From Bacteroidales bacterium (GTDB taxonomy: Bacteria; Bacteroidota; Bacteroidia; Bacteroidales; UBA932), in NCBI GenBank assembly GCA_017482565.1, contig JAFUMO010000032.1:1-39688 (forward strand): DNA of 39,688 nucleotides, in the 5' to 3' direction. A program made the translations under genes and the position numbers. The stretch's first letter is position 1. Every line of letters starts with the position of its first letter. A model generated the notes under the pieces. It saw nothing but the letters and a program-made list of their open reading frames with translations, was not told the DNA's origin and did not search any database. Positions 32,994 to 39,688 of this stretch are shown piece after piece.

Positions 32994-34229
32994 ATGAAAC
33001 ACTTTAAATTTATGGTGGCTGCACTATTTGTGGCCACCATTTCTGTCCTGCAGGCAAGGGGACAGGATACATTGGTGCTTAAGGTACTGGAGGAGAATGC
33101 ACCAAAATATTTCAACGCTCCTGGAATGCCGAGGTTCTCGGTAATAGGCAAGGATCAGGAGTTCTATCTGGGTATAGGTGGATATATAAGGGGGACCGCC
33201 TCCTATGATTTTGGCAATCCTATAGAGAGCCCGCTCTATTTCATCCCTTCTGCAATTCCAATGAATCCGAAGGGGGGCAACGGCGGCCTGCTGCAGATGA
33301 GTGCGGCATCATCCAATATCTTCTTCAACTTTGTGGCGCTGCCGCAGACTCAGGATAAGGTGGGTGCCTATGTTGATTTTGGCTTTGCAGAGGGGATGGG
33401 AGATTATGGATTCTCCCTCAAGGCTGCCTATCTTACATACCGGAACCTGGTTGTGGGATATACCACAAGCCTTTTTACTGACGGCTCGGCAGCGGCATAT
33501 ACAATTGACCAGCAGGGCCCCAATGCAATGACATTCCTCTTCAATACGGTGATAAACTACCGTCTTGCCCTTACACGCCACTGGAGCATAGGTGTGGGGC
33601 TGGAGAGGCCATCTGTGAATGCTTCATATCATACATACACCTCTGGGGTAAGCCAGAGGCTTCCCGATATCCCTTTCTATCTCCAGTATGGATGGAAGGA
33701 GGGGAAAGGATGGCTAAGGCTGTCGGGAATAATAAGGAACATGTATTACAGGAATGAACTTGAAGGGAGGAATGTGGATGAAGTGGGATGGGGAGTGAAG
33801 CTGAGCGGTGCATCCCCTTTGAGCCACAAGCTCACCTTGTACAGCCAGACTGTATTTGGAAAGGGAATTTCATCATATGTGCAGGACCTGCAGGGGCTTG
33901 GGCTGGATATGGTGCCGGTGGATCCCGAGGGTGGGAGGATGAAGCCTGCCCAGGTGGTGGCTTCCTATTGCGGACTGCAGTGGAATGTTTCTCCAAAAGT
34001 TACAACCTCGGCAACTTTCAGTGAGGTGAAATGCTTCCTCCCAGAGGAAGTGGAAGGAATGGGGGGAGACACCTATAAGGAGGGAATCTATTTTGTATCA
34101 AATGTCATCTATGATGTCTCTCCGGTACTTTCAACAGGAATTGAGTATCTGTGGGGAAGCAGGAAGAACAGAAGTGAGGAGACCAGGCATGACAACAGGA
34201 TCCAAGTTTCGCTGAGGGTGAACTTCTGA
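32994..34229 (+). CDS. DcaP-like outer membrane porin
   Basis: The 411-residue protein has a signal peptide (MKHFKFMVAALFVATISVLQARGQ) and a beta-barrel of alternating aromatic and hydrophobic strands. The IGGYIRGTASYDF motif near residue 62, followed by a long series of strands and a C-terminal phenylalanine (IQVSLRVNF), fits outer-membrane insertion by the BAM complex. The N-terminal layout resembles DcaP-type trimeric porins, but I hold that assignment loosely; the substrate is unknown. It is probably cotranscribed with the OmpA-family gene. A strong hairpin at 34265-34297 follows. Confidence 0.65.
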   Translation: MKHFKFMVAALFVATISVLQARGQDTLVLKVLEENAPKYFNAPGMPRFSVIGKDQEFYLGIGGYIRGTASYDFGNPIESPLYFIPSAIPMNPKGGNGGLLQMSAASSNIFFNFVALPQTQDKVGAYVDFGFAEGMGDYGFSLKAAYLTYRNLVVGYTTSLFTDGSAAAYTIDQQGPNAMTFLFNTVINYRLALTRHWSIGVGLERPSVNASYHTYTSGVSQRLPDIPFYLQYGWKEGKGWLRLSGIIRNMYYRNELEGRNVDEVGWGVKLSGASPLSHKLTLYSQTVFGKGISSYVQDLQGLGLDMVPVDPEGGRMKPAQVVASYCGLQWNVSPKVTTSATFSEVKCFLPEEVEGMGGDTYKEGIYFVSNVIYDVSPVLSTGIEYLWGSRKNRSEETRHDNRIQVSLRVNF

Positions 34230-34264
34230 TGTGTGCGGCCTGCAATGTTGTACAGGATAAATGG

Positions 34265-34303
34265 AATCCCCGCTGGAACAGTGCTCCGGCGGGGATTGCC
34301 TTT
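34265..34303 (+). terminator. Hairpin terminator after the porin gene
   Basis: AATCCCCGCTGGA (34265-34277) pairs with TCCGGCGGGGATT (34285-34297), 13 bp with one G-U, followed by GCCTTTT. It lies 36 nt after the stop codon and separates the porin from the convergent HdeD-like gene. Confidence 0.7.
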
Positions 34304-34338
34304 TGGAATGGGGCATTTGGAGCTGCCCATGATACCCC

Positions 34339-34872
34339 TTATTCCTCCTCATTATAATCCTTCAGCTTGAATGCGTAGTTCATTAGGGTACAACCTCCTA
34401 TTATGAATGATATTGCACTCCACCAGATTACAGCCTCAACTCCAAATACAAGCGGCTGAAGCAGTATTATGGCACCGCAGATGACCAGGATTATGGCAGA
34501 GAAGATGGTCCAGCCCCATCCGCTTCCCTTTATCCCGCTCTGAGCCGAGCCTATGCCAAGGAGGGAGAACCCCTTGAACAGGAGCCAGAATCCAAGGAAC
34601 AGAGGAAGTGTGAGGGCAGACACTGCAGGTGACAATGTAAGGAAAATGCCAAGTGCAATCTCAATTATTCCGCAGATAATGAGCCATACCCTCCCTTTTA
34701 CCTCCTTGGAAAAGCCCATCCCAAGGTTCATTATTCCCGACACTATCACTACAATGCCCAGAAGCAGTGTCATGGTGAAATAGCTTGTGGCCGGAAAAAG
34801 GAAGATGACAATACCAAGAGCCAGAAGGATGATTCCCAGAATCAGGGGGCTCCACCAATGTTTTTTTTCCAT
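34339..34872 (-). CDS. HdeD family (DUF308) membrane protein
   Basis: The 177-residue integral membrane protein has six evenly spaced hydrophobic segments (starting near residues 10, 34, 62, 87, 118 and 146) in the DUF308 repeat pattern (LILGIILLALGIVIFLFP, IICGIIEIALGIFLTLSP). In E. coli, HdeD is linked to acid resistance; in Bacteroidota the role is not known. It ends in a short acidic cytoplasmic tail (LKDYNEEE). It is divergent from the DUF3575 gene across a 153-bp A-rich gap in which I see no clear TAnnTTTG box. Confidence 0.82.
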   Translation of the reverse strand: MEKKHWWSPLILGIILLALGIVIFLFPATSYFTMTLLLGIVVIVSGIMNLGMGFSKEVKGRVWLIICGIIEIALGIFLTLSPAVSALTLPLFLGFWLLFKGFSLLGIGSAQSGIKGSGWGWTIFSAIILVICGAIILLQPLVFGVEAVIWWSAISFIIGGCTLMNYAFKLKDYNEEE

Positions 34873-35025
34873 TTCTTTAAATTTTTAAAAGATTAATAAA
34901 TTTTGCCTTTTGCTGAAAAAGCAATAAAAAAACTATAAAAGAAAAACTTTTCAGGCTGTCCTGTCTTTTTTCTTTTTCAGGTCCGGTACAGGGAAAAGGG
35001 ATGATATTTTCGCAGAAAAAAAAAG

Positions 35026-35580
35026 ATGAAGCGAATCATTGTTTTTCTGGTGGCGCTCAGCGCCCTTCTTATCCCAAAGCCTGTAGCCGGGCAGAATATG
35101 TATGTTGCAACAAATCTGCTGGATTACCTTAATTTGGGAACAATCAATGCGGAATTTGGTTTAAGTCCGTGGCCTGAATGGACATTATATCTGAAGGGAA
35201 GGTATTGTCCCTTCTCCCACAATCTGGGCGGGAGGCTGCAGAATAGGGTGGCAGGTGGCGCAGCAGGCGCCAGGTACTGGTTCTGGTATTCACATGCAGG
35301 CTGGTTTCTGGATGCCCACGCAGGCTATTCCAAATATAATACCGGAGGCATATTTGATTCATATGCTTATGAAGGGGATGCCTTCTCAATTGCCGCAGGA
35401 GGCGGGTATTCGCTCATGCTGAACAGGCGTTGGAACCTTGACTTCGGCCTGGGGCTCCAGGCAGGACATACATCGTATGTGAAATATGCCTGCCCAAGGT
35501 GCGGCAAGGTGGTTGGCAGGGACAAGAAGATATTCGTGGCTCCGGCAAATGTGCTGGTGCAGCTTTCACTTATGCTTTAA
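35026..35580 (+). CDS. DUF3575 outer-membrane protein of a fimbrial cluster
   Basis: The 184-residue protein has a signal peptide (ALLIPKPVAGQ) and the DUF3575 pattern NMYVATNLLDYLNLGTINAE followed by beta strands ending in a hydrophobic QLSLML terminus, suggesting a small outer-membrane barrel. DUF3575 proteins in Bacteroidota are frequently encoded beside Mfa/FimB-type fimbrial genes, as here, and a role in assembly or anchoring is inferred. Two cysteine pairs (YACPRCGKVV) near the C-terminus are notable. It is followed after 11 nt by the OmpA-like lipoprotein gene. The start is preceded by a poly-A stretch. Confidence 0.75.
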   Translation: MKRIIVFLVALSALLIPKPVAGQNMYVATNLLDYLNLGTINAEFGLSPWPEWTLYLKGRYCPFSHNLGGRLQNRVAGGAAGARYWFWYSHAGWFLDAHAGYSKYNTGGIFDSYAYEGDAFSIAAGGGYSLMLNRRWNLDFGLGLQAGHTSYVKYACPRCGKVVGRDKKIFVAPANVLVQLSLML

Positions 35581-35591
35581 GATTAACTGGT

Positions 35592-37496
35592 ATGGTAAGG
35601 ATTGTGAAACTGATGGTTGTATTCCTCCAGGCATTCTTCATTTTATCGTGTGCCGGGGGAAGGAAGCTGGCTGTTCTTGAGAAGAACGGGATAACGGCTG
35701 CAGTGGCGGCGGGAAGCCTTGAGGATGTGGCTCCCGTGGAAAGTTCCGGTGGAAAGTCCGGAGGCCCGCAGGTAGTGGAGGTGCAGGACCTGCAGGGAAA
35801 GAGCATTATAATGAATGCTGTCCTTGATGAGGAGAGTGGAGAGATGGTGGCATCAGAACAGCTGCAGGAGATTGTGGTTGAGGCCAGGTTCAGGCATGTG
35901 GCGGAGAGGAACGGACAGGTGGATCTGGTGTTTGAACTCTCTGTTCCGGTGCAGCTGCAGGAGAGGGTGTGGCAGATAAGGTTCACACCTGAATACCGGT
36001 TCCTGGGTGATACGCTTATAAGTGACAGGGTATTTGTTACCGGAAAGAAATTCCGCAAGGTGCAGCAGTGGGAGTATTTCATGTACAATAATTATATGGG
36101 ACGCCTTGTACAGGAAGAGGATGTAATGGAAAAGTTCGGACGGGAGAGGCAGAAGAAAGTTTTCCTTTCAAGATTTGGGGAAGGGAAATCTGATGAGGCC
36201 TCAGCCCACTACAGGAAGCATCTGCTGGAGGGGATTAACAGGGGCAAGCTGGCTGCGGGGGAGAGGATATTCAGCCGTTTTGTAGTGGACCCGTATCCCA
36301 GTGGAGGCATAAGGCTAGATTCTGTTGTGTCGGACAACTCTTCGGAGGCTGTAAGGTACCATTATGTGCAGGGTATAAGGACAAGGGCCGGATTGAAGAA
36401 GGTGGAGATGGTGCTCAAGGGCGAGGTGTATACAAATGGAAAGAAGCTGTGCAATCTGGCTGCGGCAGGCCCCGTTACATTCTATATTAGTTCAATATCC
36501 TCCTTTACAGACCCTTCGGAGAGGTATCTGAAGAAGGTTGTTTCAAGGGACCTGCACTTGAGTACACTCTACGATATAGGGTTTGCAAAGGGCAGATGGA
36601 ACGTTGACCCCTCTTTGGGCGGCAATGCCTTGGAACTGGCTGCCATAAGGAGGAACATTGCAGAGATTCTGGAAAATGATGACTTTGTGATGGACTCACT
36701 CCTTATAACGGCGGCCTGTTCCCCGGAGGGAAAGCTTCATGTGAACGAAAAGCTGTCGGGACAAAGGGGAAATGCCATAAGGGAATATGTGCTGGAATAT
36801 GTGGAGGCATACAGGGATTCAGTGGAGGCCGGTGTATGGGAGATAAATGAGGATAAGGGCTATAGGGAGGATGCTGCAGAATTTGAATTTGATGGGAACA
36901 GCATTGCAATAACGGAGGTATCTGAAGACTGGGATCAGCTGCATGCCCTTATAGAGGCGGATACTGTGCTGCAGGGAAAAGGGAGGCTGCTAGGGTACTG
37001 GAAGATAGCGGATCCGGATACCAGGGAACGGGAACTTGTGAAGGGCAGCCAGGGTGAATATATAAGGGAGGAACTTTACCCCAAACTGCGTAGTGTGAAG
37101 TTCAATTTCAAGCTGCACCGCAAGGGAATGCTCAAAGATACGGTACATACAACGGAACTGGATACGGCATATATGAACGGCGTGGAGGCACTGCTTGAGA
37201 GGGACTACAAGAGGGCGGTAACACTTCTGAGGCCATATAACTGTTACAATACAGCAGTGGCTTATGTGTGCATGGACTACAATGCCTCAGCCCTTGAGGT
37301 ACTCAATACCCTCCCTAGGGATGCCAGGCGGGATTACATGCTTGCCGTGGTGCACAGCAGGCTGGGGGATGAGAGGCTTGCAGTGGAGTATTATCTGGCA
37401 TCAGTGCAGCAGGATGGCTCAATGCGGCATAGGGGTAATCTGGATCCCGAAATAAGTGCCCTCATAAAGAAGTATGGAATATTCAATAATCAATAA
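35592..37496 (+). CDS. OmpA-like lipoprotein with TPR-like C-terminus (fimbrial cluster)
   Basis: I start at ATG 35592, giving MVRIVKLMVVFLQAFFILSC, a lipoprotein signal with lipobox ILSC; upstream in-frame codons to 35499 overlap the DUF3575 gene and precede the signal. The 634 residues contain a beta-rich domain (about 95-200, VEARFRHVAERNGQVDLVFE), an OmpA-like segment (about 365-400, LLITAACSPEGKLHVNEKLS) and TPR-like helices at about 535-615 (LLERDYKRAVTLLRPYN). Similar OmpA-like proteins lie between DUF3575 and Mfa/FimB genes in Bacteroidota fimbrial loci, where they may anchor the fibre to peptidoglycan. That role is inference. Confidence 0.7.
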   Translation: MVRIVKLMVVFLQAFFILSCAGGRKLAVLEKNGITAAVAAGSLEDVAPVESSGGKSGGPQVVEVQDLQGKSIIMNAVLDEESGEMVASEQLQEIVVEARFRHVAERNGQVDLVFELSVPVQLQERVWQIRFTPEYRFLGDTLISDRVFVTGKKFRKVQQWEYFMYNNYMGRLVQEEDVMEKFGRERQKKVFLSRFGEGKSDEASAHYRKHLLEGINRGKLAAGERIFSRFVVDPYPSGGIRLDSVVSDNSSEAVRYHYVQGIRTRAGLKKVEMVLKGEVYTNGKKLCNLAAAGPVTFYISSISSFTDPSERYLKKVVSRDLHLSTLYDIGFAKGRWNVDPSLGGNALELAAIRRNIAEILENDDFVMDSLLITAACSPEGKLHVNEKLSGQRGNAIREYVLEYVEAYRDSVEAGVWEINEDKGYREDAAEFEFDGNSIAITEVSEDWDQLHALIEADTVLQGKGRLLGYWKIADPDTRERELVKGSQGEYIREELYPKLRSVKFNFKLHRKGMLKDTVHTTELDTAYMNGVEALLERDYKRAVTLLRPYNCYNTAVAYVCMDYNASALEVLNTLPRDARRDYMLAVVHSRLGDERLAVEYYLASVQQDGSMRHRGNLDPEISALIKKYGIFNNQ

Positions 37497-37504
37497 AACA
37501 AGGT

Positions 37505-38530
37505 ATGAGAAAAGTATTATTTGCATTGGCAGTGGTCCTGTTGGCGGGCGGCTGCAGCAAGGAGGCACTGAAAAATGAAGTGGAACCTCTTCAGGAGAGC
37601 CTTCTTTATATAAACCTGAAGAATGGAGGTGTAACGAAGGCAACCGGTGCGGGGCATGGGGTGCAGGCTGATGACAACAATATGCAGACACTTGAGGTCT
37701 TTGTCTTCAGGATAAATGAGGGGAAACCTGATGACGGGGTGCTGGACGGGTACAGGAAATTTACGGCTCCGGAACTGGCAGTCCTTTCAAATCTCGAGAT
37801 CAGGACAACCACCGGCATGAAGATGATATATGTGGTGGCCAATGCCCATAGGGAGAATTGGAGGGGTGTGAATACCAGGGAAATCTTTGAGCAGCAGACG
37901 GCCCTGCTTGCAGAGGACAATGTGAGGGATTTCATCATGACCGGGAGCCTTGAAACAGAGCTTCAGCTTGCATCAACTGTGGAGATTCCAATCAAGAGGC
38001 TTGTCTCCAGGATACAGGTGGGGCCCATAAGGACCGCTTTTGACGGAGGACCGTACGAGGGGCTGCTGCTGGAGGATGTAAAGGTTTACCTTACAAATGT
38101 GCAGGCTCAGAAGTTCATTCATGATGGCAGCGGGAGCAATCTTAAGGTGTTGGGCAATAATGGGTACAATGCGGAGGATGCCATCTCGTGCGTGATGCCT
38201 GGAATGATTTATGAAGACCTGGATACGGGCATATCTGATGTGGGCTACAACAGTCCTGTATATTTCTATTGTTATGAAAACATGCCGGAAAAGGAGACTG
38301 ATACGGAAAAGTTTACAAGGGTTGTAATAGAGGGGGTGCTTGATGGTGTAAGATATTACTATCCCATAATGTTGGAGAAGGTGGAAAGGAACAACTGCTA
38401 TTCGTTAGAAGTTACAATCAGCAGACCAGGGGCTCTCAGCCCTGATTCAGGACTTGAAAAGGGAGTACTTGTGGCTAATCTGGATGTCCTGGAATGGAAT
38501 GCCATTGACGGCAGTGTGGTGGAATTCTAA
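37505..38530 (+). CDS. Mfa-like / fimbrillin family lipoprotein
   Basis: The 341-residue protein has a lipoprotein signal (MRKVLFALAVVLLAGGC) and a two-lobed beta domain typical of Bacteroidota fimbrillins: MQTLEVFVFRINEG early, KMIYVVANAHRENWRGVNT, then RLVSRIQVG and a C-terminal strand pattern LVANLDVLEWNAIDG. Fimbrillins are exported as lipoproteins, cleaved by an Arg-specific protease and polymerised by strand exchange. Candidate cleavage arginines exist (for example in VSRIQV), but the site is not certain. Whether it is a shaft or an accessory subunit cannot be read from the sequence. It lies nine bases after the OmpA-like gene. Confidence 0.75.
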   Translation: MRKVLFALAVVLLAGGCSKEALKNEVEPLQESLLYINLKNGGVTKATGAGHGVQADDNNMQTLEVFVFRINEGKPDDGVLDGYRKFTAPELAVLSNLEIRTTTGMKMIYVVANAHRENWRGVNTREIFEQQTALLAEDNVRDFIMTGSLETELQLASTVEIPIKRLVSRIQVGPIRTAFDGGPYEGLLLEDVKVYLTNVQAQKFIHDGSGSNLKVLGNNGYNAEDAISCVMPGMIYEDLDTGISDVGYNSPVYFYCYENMPEKETDTEKFTRVVIEGVLDGVRYYYPIMLEKVERNNCYSLEVTISRPGALSPDSGLEKGVLVANLDVLEWNAIDGSVVEF

Positions 38531-38540
38531 ATCTTTGGTC

Positions 38541-39380
38541 ATGAAGAGGTTGTTTTTATTGTTGGCAGCCACGGCTGCGGCCGGATGCACAATCCTTGAA
38601 GACAGGAATATCTGTCCCAGTTATCTTACTGTTGACATGAGCGGGGTAGACAAAGGGATAAAGGAGTGGCATATGTGGCTCTTCAATGACTCTGGAGAGC
38701 TGTTGCATAAAGATACAATACATAGGAGGGATTATTCCGTACCATATGTGGCAGGAGTACCCCGCGAAGAGAAGGTAAGGTGCTTCATGTGGGGGAATAT
38801 CAGGGGGGCAACATCCCTTAATGAGGATTATTCACTGGGAACCTTCCTTCTCAAGGAGGACGGCCTTCCTGCTGATTCGCTTTATTGCTGTACAGACATG
38901 ATAGACACTTCGGGAGAGGAATCATATCTGAAGGTGCTCCCATGCAAGGAGTTTGCAACCGTTGACATATATATGGACGGCTGGATAGGGGTGGACTATC
39001 AGGTACGGATGACAATCCAATGTGCAAGTTCCGGATTTTTCGTGGACAGGAGAATGTGTGGGGGCACCACGGAGACAGACTTGGAAATAAGTGATATAGG
39101 GAATTATTACACCCGTTTCAGCGGAAGGATACTCAGGCAATATGATACGGAAAACCTGCTTCTGAAGCTCCATGTAAAGGAACTGCTTGCAAACGGGGAG
39201 GAGGGGGAGCTGCTGTATGACATGAGTATCCCTATAGGTGATTACCTTGAAGAAAACGGGTACAACATGTATGAAGGGGGGATGGAGGATATCTCAATGG
39301 AACTTGATTTTTCCTACAACCGCTTCCTGATAAGGGCGGAGGACTGGAGTGCGGAATACAAGATTGTGGAGGAGATGTGA
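38541..39380 (+). CDS. FimB/Mfa2 family fimbrial anchor subunit
   Basis: The 279-residue protein begins MKRLFLLLAATAAAGC, a lipoprotein signal, and continues with the FimB/Mfa2 features CPSYLTVDMSGVD, HMWLFNDSGELL, FMWGNIRGA, ATVDIYMDGW and a C-terminal FSYNRFLIRAEDWSAEY. Members cap and anchor fimbriae at the outer membrane and control length. In-frame codons from 38454 overlap the preceding gene and precede the signal, so I use 38541. The set ends here: a tRNA-Lys gene follows with no further fimbrillin gene. Confidence 0.78.
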   Translation: MKRLFLLLAATAAAGCTILEDRNICPSYLTVDMSGVDKGIKEWHMWLFNDSGELLHKDTIHRRDYSVPYVAGVPREEKVRCFMWGNIRGATSLNEDYSLGTFLLKEDGLPADSLYCCTDMIDTSGEESYLKVLPCKEFATVDIYMDGWIGVDYQVRMTIQCASSGFFVDRRMCGGTTETDLEISDIGNYYTRFSGRILRQYDTENLLLKLHVKELLANGEEGELLYDMSIPIGDYLEENGYNMYEGGMEDISMELDFSYNRFLIRAEDWSAEYKIVEEM

Positions 39381-39405
39381 TTTTGGTATGGAACTGTAAA
39401 TAAAA

Positions 39406-39436
39406 TTTGTTTATTGGAAAAAAAACTATACTTTTG
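39406..39436 (+). promoter_or_regulatory. Promoter of tRNA-Lys
   Basis: TTTG at 39406-39409 and TACTTTTG at 39429-39436 are separated by exactly 19 nt, an ideal Bacteroidales promoter. It predicts transcription from about 39443, ten bases before the tRNA. Confidence 0.75.
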
Positions 39437-39452
39437 CAGTCCCAAAACGGGA

Positions 39453-39525
39453 GATTCGTTAGCTCAGCAGGTAGAGCACAACACTTTTAATGTTGGGGTC
39501 CTGGGTTCGAGCCCCAGACGGATCA
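39453..39525 (+). tRNA. tRNA-Lys (anticodon TTT)
   Basis: The 73-nt cloverleaf has acceptor stem GATTCGT/ACGGATC, D-arm AGCTC..GAGC, anticodon stem AACAC/TGTTG-type around CTTTTAA with anticodon TTT, and T-arm CTGGG-TTCGAGC-CCCAG. The discriminator is A and CCA is not encoded, as in other Bacteroidota. Confidence 0.95.
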
Positions 39526-39531
39526 CAAAGA

Positions 39532-39547
39532 GAGGGTGACCCAAAAG
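39532..39547. repeat. Border of another hairpin-repeat copy, cut by the IS element
   Basis: GAGGGTGACCCAAAAG equals the outer arm of repeat copy B (reverse orientation) up to the point where the IS end TGATATGAACCCC begins. The remainder of the repeat, if present, is beyond the right edge. Confidence 0.55.
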
Positions 39548-39554
39548 TGATATG

Positions 39555-39590
39555 AACCCCGAAAGTTAGACAAAAAACTTTCGGGGTTTT
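39555..39590 (+). terminator. Hairpin in the IS left end
   Basis: AACCCCGAAAGTT (39555-39567) and AACTTTCGGGGTT (39576-39588) are perfect complements with loop AGACAAAA, followed by TT. Many IS elements carry such an end hairpin to block impinging transcription. Confidence 0.6.
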
Positions 39591-39593
39591 GTT

Positions 39594-39688
39594 ATGTCTA
39601 TAAAACACAATTACGAAGATCGCCTAAAGTATATGGCGTTACTAGAAGATGGATATAGTTATGCATATATTCATCGGACATATGGTAT
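39594..39688 (+). CDS. IS3-family transposase OrfA, partial
   Basis: The frame from ATG 39594 reads MSIKHNYEDRLKYMALLEDG and continues YSYAYIHRTYG to the window edge. It is the start of a helix-turn-helix OrfA-type protein that binds IS ends. Only 31 residues are visible, so the subfamily is uncertain. The downstream catalytic DDE subunit is not in the window. Confidence 0.65.
   Translation, partial: MSIKHNYEDRLKYMALLEDGYSYAYIHRTYG

Larger units (their letters stand above)
39548..39688 (+). mobile_element. IS3-family (IS150-like) insertion sequence, left end
   Basis: The terminal TGATATGAACCCCGAAAG resembles IS150-group inverted repeats (TG...CCCC-AAAGTTAGACA). A perfect 13-bp hairpin at 39555-39567/39576-39588 lies in the end and could block readthrough into the transposase. 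The first transposase frame starts at 39594. The right end is outside the window. Confidence 0.7.

Overview
The window looks like the chromosome of a member of the Bacteroidales (Bacteroidota). Supporting signs are promoters with the TAnnTTTG -7 box, a 312-residue NusB, lineage-restricted families (DUF3276, DUF5606, DUF4251, DUF3575, DUF6340), Mfa/FimB-type fimbrial proteins and an encoded tRNA without CCA. I cannot name the genus.

Positions 1 to about 4289 are the right end of a decayed integrative element. It holds an out-of-frame remnant of a DUF3987 protein joined to an unrelated hypothetical gene, an AT-rich spacer with a nested inverted repeat, an Abi_2 (AbiD/AbiF-like) HEPN protein preceded by its own promoter and a terminator-ended small RNA, and a tyrosine recombinase interrupted by one TGA codon. 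The element stops at a 25-nt tRNA 3'-end fragment followed by a 15-bp terminator, which I read as the displaced 3' end and native terminator of the tRNA gene that was the integration site.

From 4361 to about 30443 the window is conserved housekeeping backbone. It carries a DUF3276 gene divergent from nusB-yajC-YbbR/CdaR-like-coaE-TerB/DnaJ-DUF5606-rimO-fabG, then glmM-DUF6340 lipoprotein, yicC divergent from glnS, nfo, recG, pdxA, rnhA, gpsA, pgi, an MgtC-family protein, and an addB-addA pair. Short gaps contain a roughly 120-bp hairpin repeat family (11010, 13574, 22214, plus border fragments at 16389 and 39532), and the octamer TGTCGGGA recurs at least 18 times across the window.

From 30440 to 39380 the genes encode envelope proteins: two tandem DUF4251 proteins, an OmpA-family protein with a DcaP-like porin, an HdeD-family membrane protein, and a DUF3575 / OmpA-like lipoprotein / Mfa-like / FimB-Mfa2 set that looks like a fimbrial assembly cluster. 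tRNA-Lys(TTT) with a textbook promoter follows. An IS3-family element then begins inside another copy of the hairpin repeat and runs off the right edge.

The most interesting part is the small RNA plus HEPN gene at 1747-2775, which has the layout of an RNA-antitoxin/HEPN-toxin defence module riding on a tRNA-targeted island. The repeat family, the dispersed octamer and the 27-bp palindrome between yicC and glnS are further signals that the genes do not explain.
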